Below the pieces are notes generated by a model, which saw only the letters and a list, made by a program, of their open reading frames with translations, was not told where the DNA came from and searched no databases. This document shows, in pieces, positions 4,858-5,441 of a DNA stretch of 5,441 nucleotides (its first letter is position 1; every line of letters starts with the position of its first letter). This stretch comes from Phycisphaerales bacterium (lineage in GTDB: Bacteria; Planctomycetota; Phycisphaerae; SM23-33): assembly GCA_003153915.1 (NCBI GenBank), contig PMBX01000049.1:460-5900 (forward strand), written 5' to 3'. Position numbers and translations under genes: made by a program.

Positions 4858-5441
4858 GGCTTGTCCTCGCCGCCGGGCCGTCCGTCCACTAGTTCCAGCG
4901 CCTTGCCTAGCACCATCCCCGGAGAGATTGCCTCCATGCATTGATGATACGCAGGACCGGGCGGCTGCTTGCAGAGCGGTTTCTGGCAGGGCGAACAAGG
5001 CACGTCCAGCCGGACGGTCCGTTCCATCTCGAAGTCAATCGCCGACCAGCGCGGGTCGGTGCTGCCGAAGACTGTCACCACGGGCACGCCCAAAGCGGCT
5101 GCGATGTGCCTCGCGCCGGTGTCGTTGGTGACCAGCAGGTCGCAGCGGAGGAGCAGTCCCTTGACCAGGCCGATGGAATTATCCACTTCGGCCAGGTTGA
5201 TCGCCGGTTTTTGTCGCATCGCCGAAGCCACCTGGCGGGCGATGGCCCGCTCCGCCGGGGCGGCATTGATGATTATCGCAGCGCCGCGTTGCTCGATCAG
5301 CGCGTCGGCCAATGCAGCGAATCGCGTGGGATGCCATATCTTGCTGACGCCAAATGCCGCGCCTGGATTGAGCATGACGATGGGGCGGTGTCCGTCCAAC
5401 CCCGCCCGCGCGACCATCGCATCGGCGGCATGGCGATCCGC
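4854..5441 (-). CDS. Heptosyltransferase-type GT9 glycosyltransferase, C-terminal part
   Basis: The last 195 codons of a glycosyltransferase family 9 protein; the frame stays open to the window edge, so the start is outside. Complete WaaF or WaaC proteins have about 320-350 residues, so this is roughly the C-terminal, ADP-heptose-binding half. Diagnostic stretches are IVMLNPGAAFGVSKIWHP (heptosyltransferase II typically has PGAxxGxxKxWP), then LLRCDLLVTNDTGARHIAAALGVPVVTVFGSTDP, the donor-site block. A cysteine pattern C-x2-C-x4-C-x10-C follows (nt 4938-4997), seen also in some non-enterobacterial GT9 proteins. The enzyme would add heptose to Kdo-lipid A or to the first heptose in the cytoplasm. 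It is the most upstream gene seen of the chain and is joined by ATGA to the kinase gene. WaaF-like is my preferred reading over WaaC or WaaQ, without certainty. Confidence 0.88.
   Translation of the reverse strand, partial: ADRHAADAMVARAGLDGHRPIVMLNPGAAFGVSKIWHPTRFAALADALIEQRGAAIIINAAPAERAIARQVASAMRQKPAINLAEVDNSIGLVKGLLLRCDLLVTNDTGARHIAAALGVPVVTVFGSTDPRWSAIDFEMERTVRLDVPCSPCQKPLCKQPPGPAYHQCMEAISPGMVLGKALELVDGRPGGEDKP

Noticed and set aside
4858..4998. N-terminal extension of the kinase (323-residue version)
   Set aside because: The extra 47 residues overlap the GT9 coding sequence, have no kinase similarity, and the internal ATG has a good ribosome site and an ATGA overlap.

Overview
The window comes from a Gram-negative bacterium with lipopolysaccharide (LPS). 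It carries three adjacent genes of LPS inner-core assembly and a bacterial phosphatidate-pathway acyltransferase. The DNA is GC-rich, with typical bacterial Shine-Dalgarno sites. The phylum cannot be fixed from this much sequence. The wording of the PlsY and repressor proteins reminds me of Planctomycetota (Phycisphaerae-like), but that is a low-confidence impression.

Left part (1-1630): a repressor-centred module. A phage-CI/LexA-type self-cleaving repressor (54-1124, minus) reads leftward from a GTG start. An AT-rich control region (about 1125-1240) lies in front of it. It holds two 13-bp direct repeats spaced 31 bp apart and a perfect 6-7-6 inverted repeat, which fits exactly in the spacer of a rightward promoter with a consensus TTGACA. 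That promoter would transcribe a leader, a possible 63-residue unknown protein (1280-1471), a nested double-stem hairpin (1528-1578) and a rho-independent terminator (1581-1630). This looks like a compact divergent repressor/target switch in the style of a CI/Cro region. The target protein is not recognisable.

Middle (1631-2087): a single-domain PilZ protein (1743-2072, plus), probably a c-di-GMP receptor or a degenerate one. It converges on plsY with only 15 bp between the stop codons.

Right part (2088-5441, all minus): a heptosyltransferase-type GT9 enzyme (cut by the window edge), a WaaP-like LPS core kinase and a WaaG-like GT4 glycosyltransferase are joined by ATGA stop/start overlaps. 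They are followed after 92 bp by plsY, the membrane acyl-phosphate:glycerol-3-phosphate acyltransferase. The first three would add heptose, phosphate and hexose to the inner core on the cytoplasmic face of the inner membrane. plsY feeds phospholipid synthesis, so the cluster couples envelope glycolipid and phospholipid production.

No tRNA, rRNA, CRISPR array, transposase or insertion sequence was seen.
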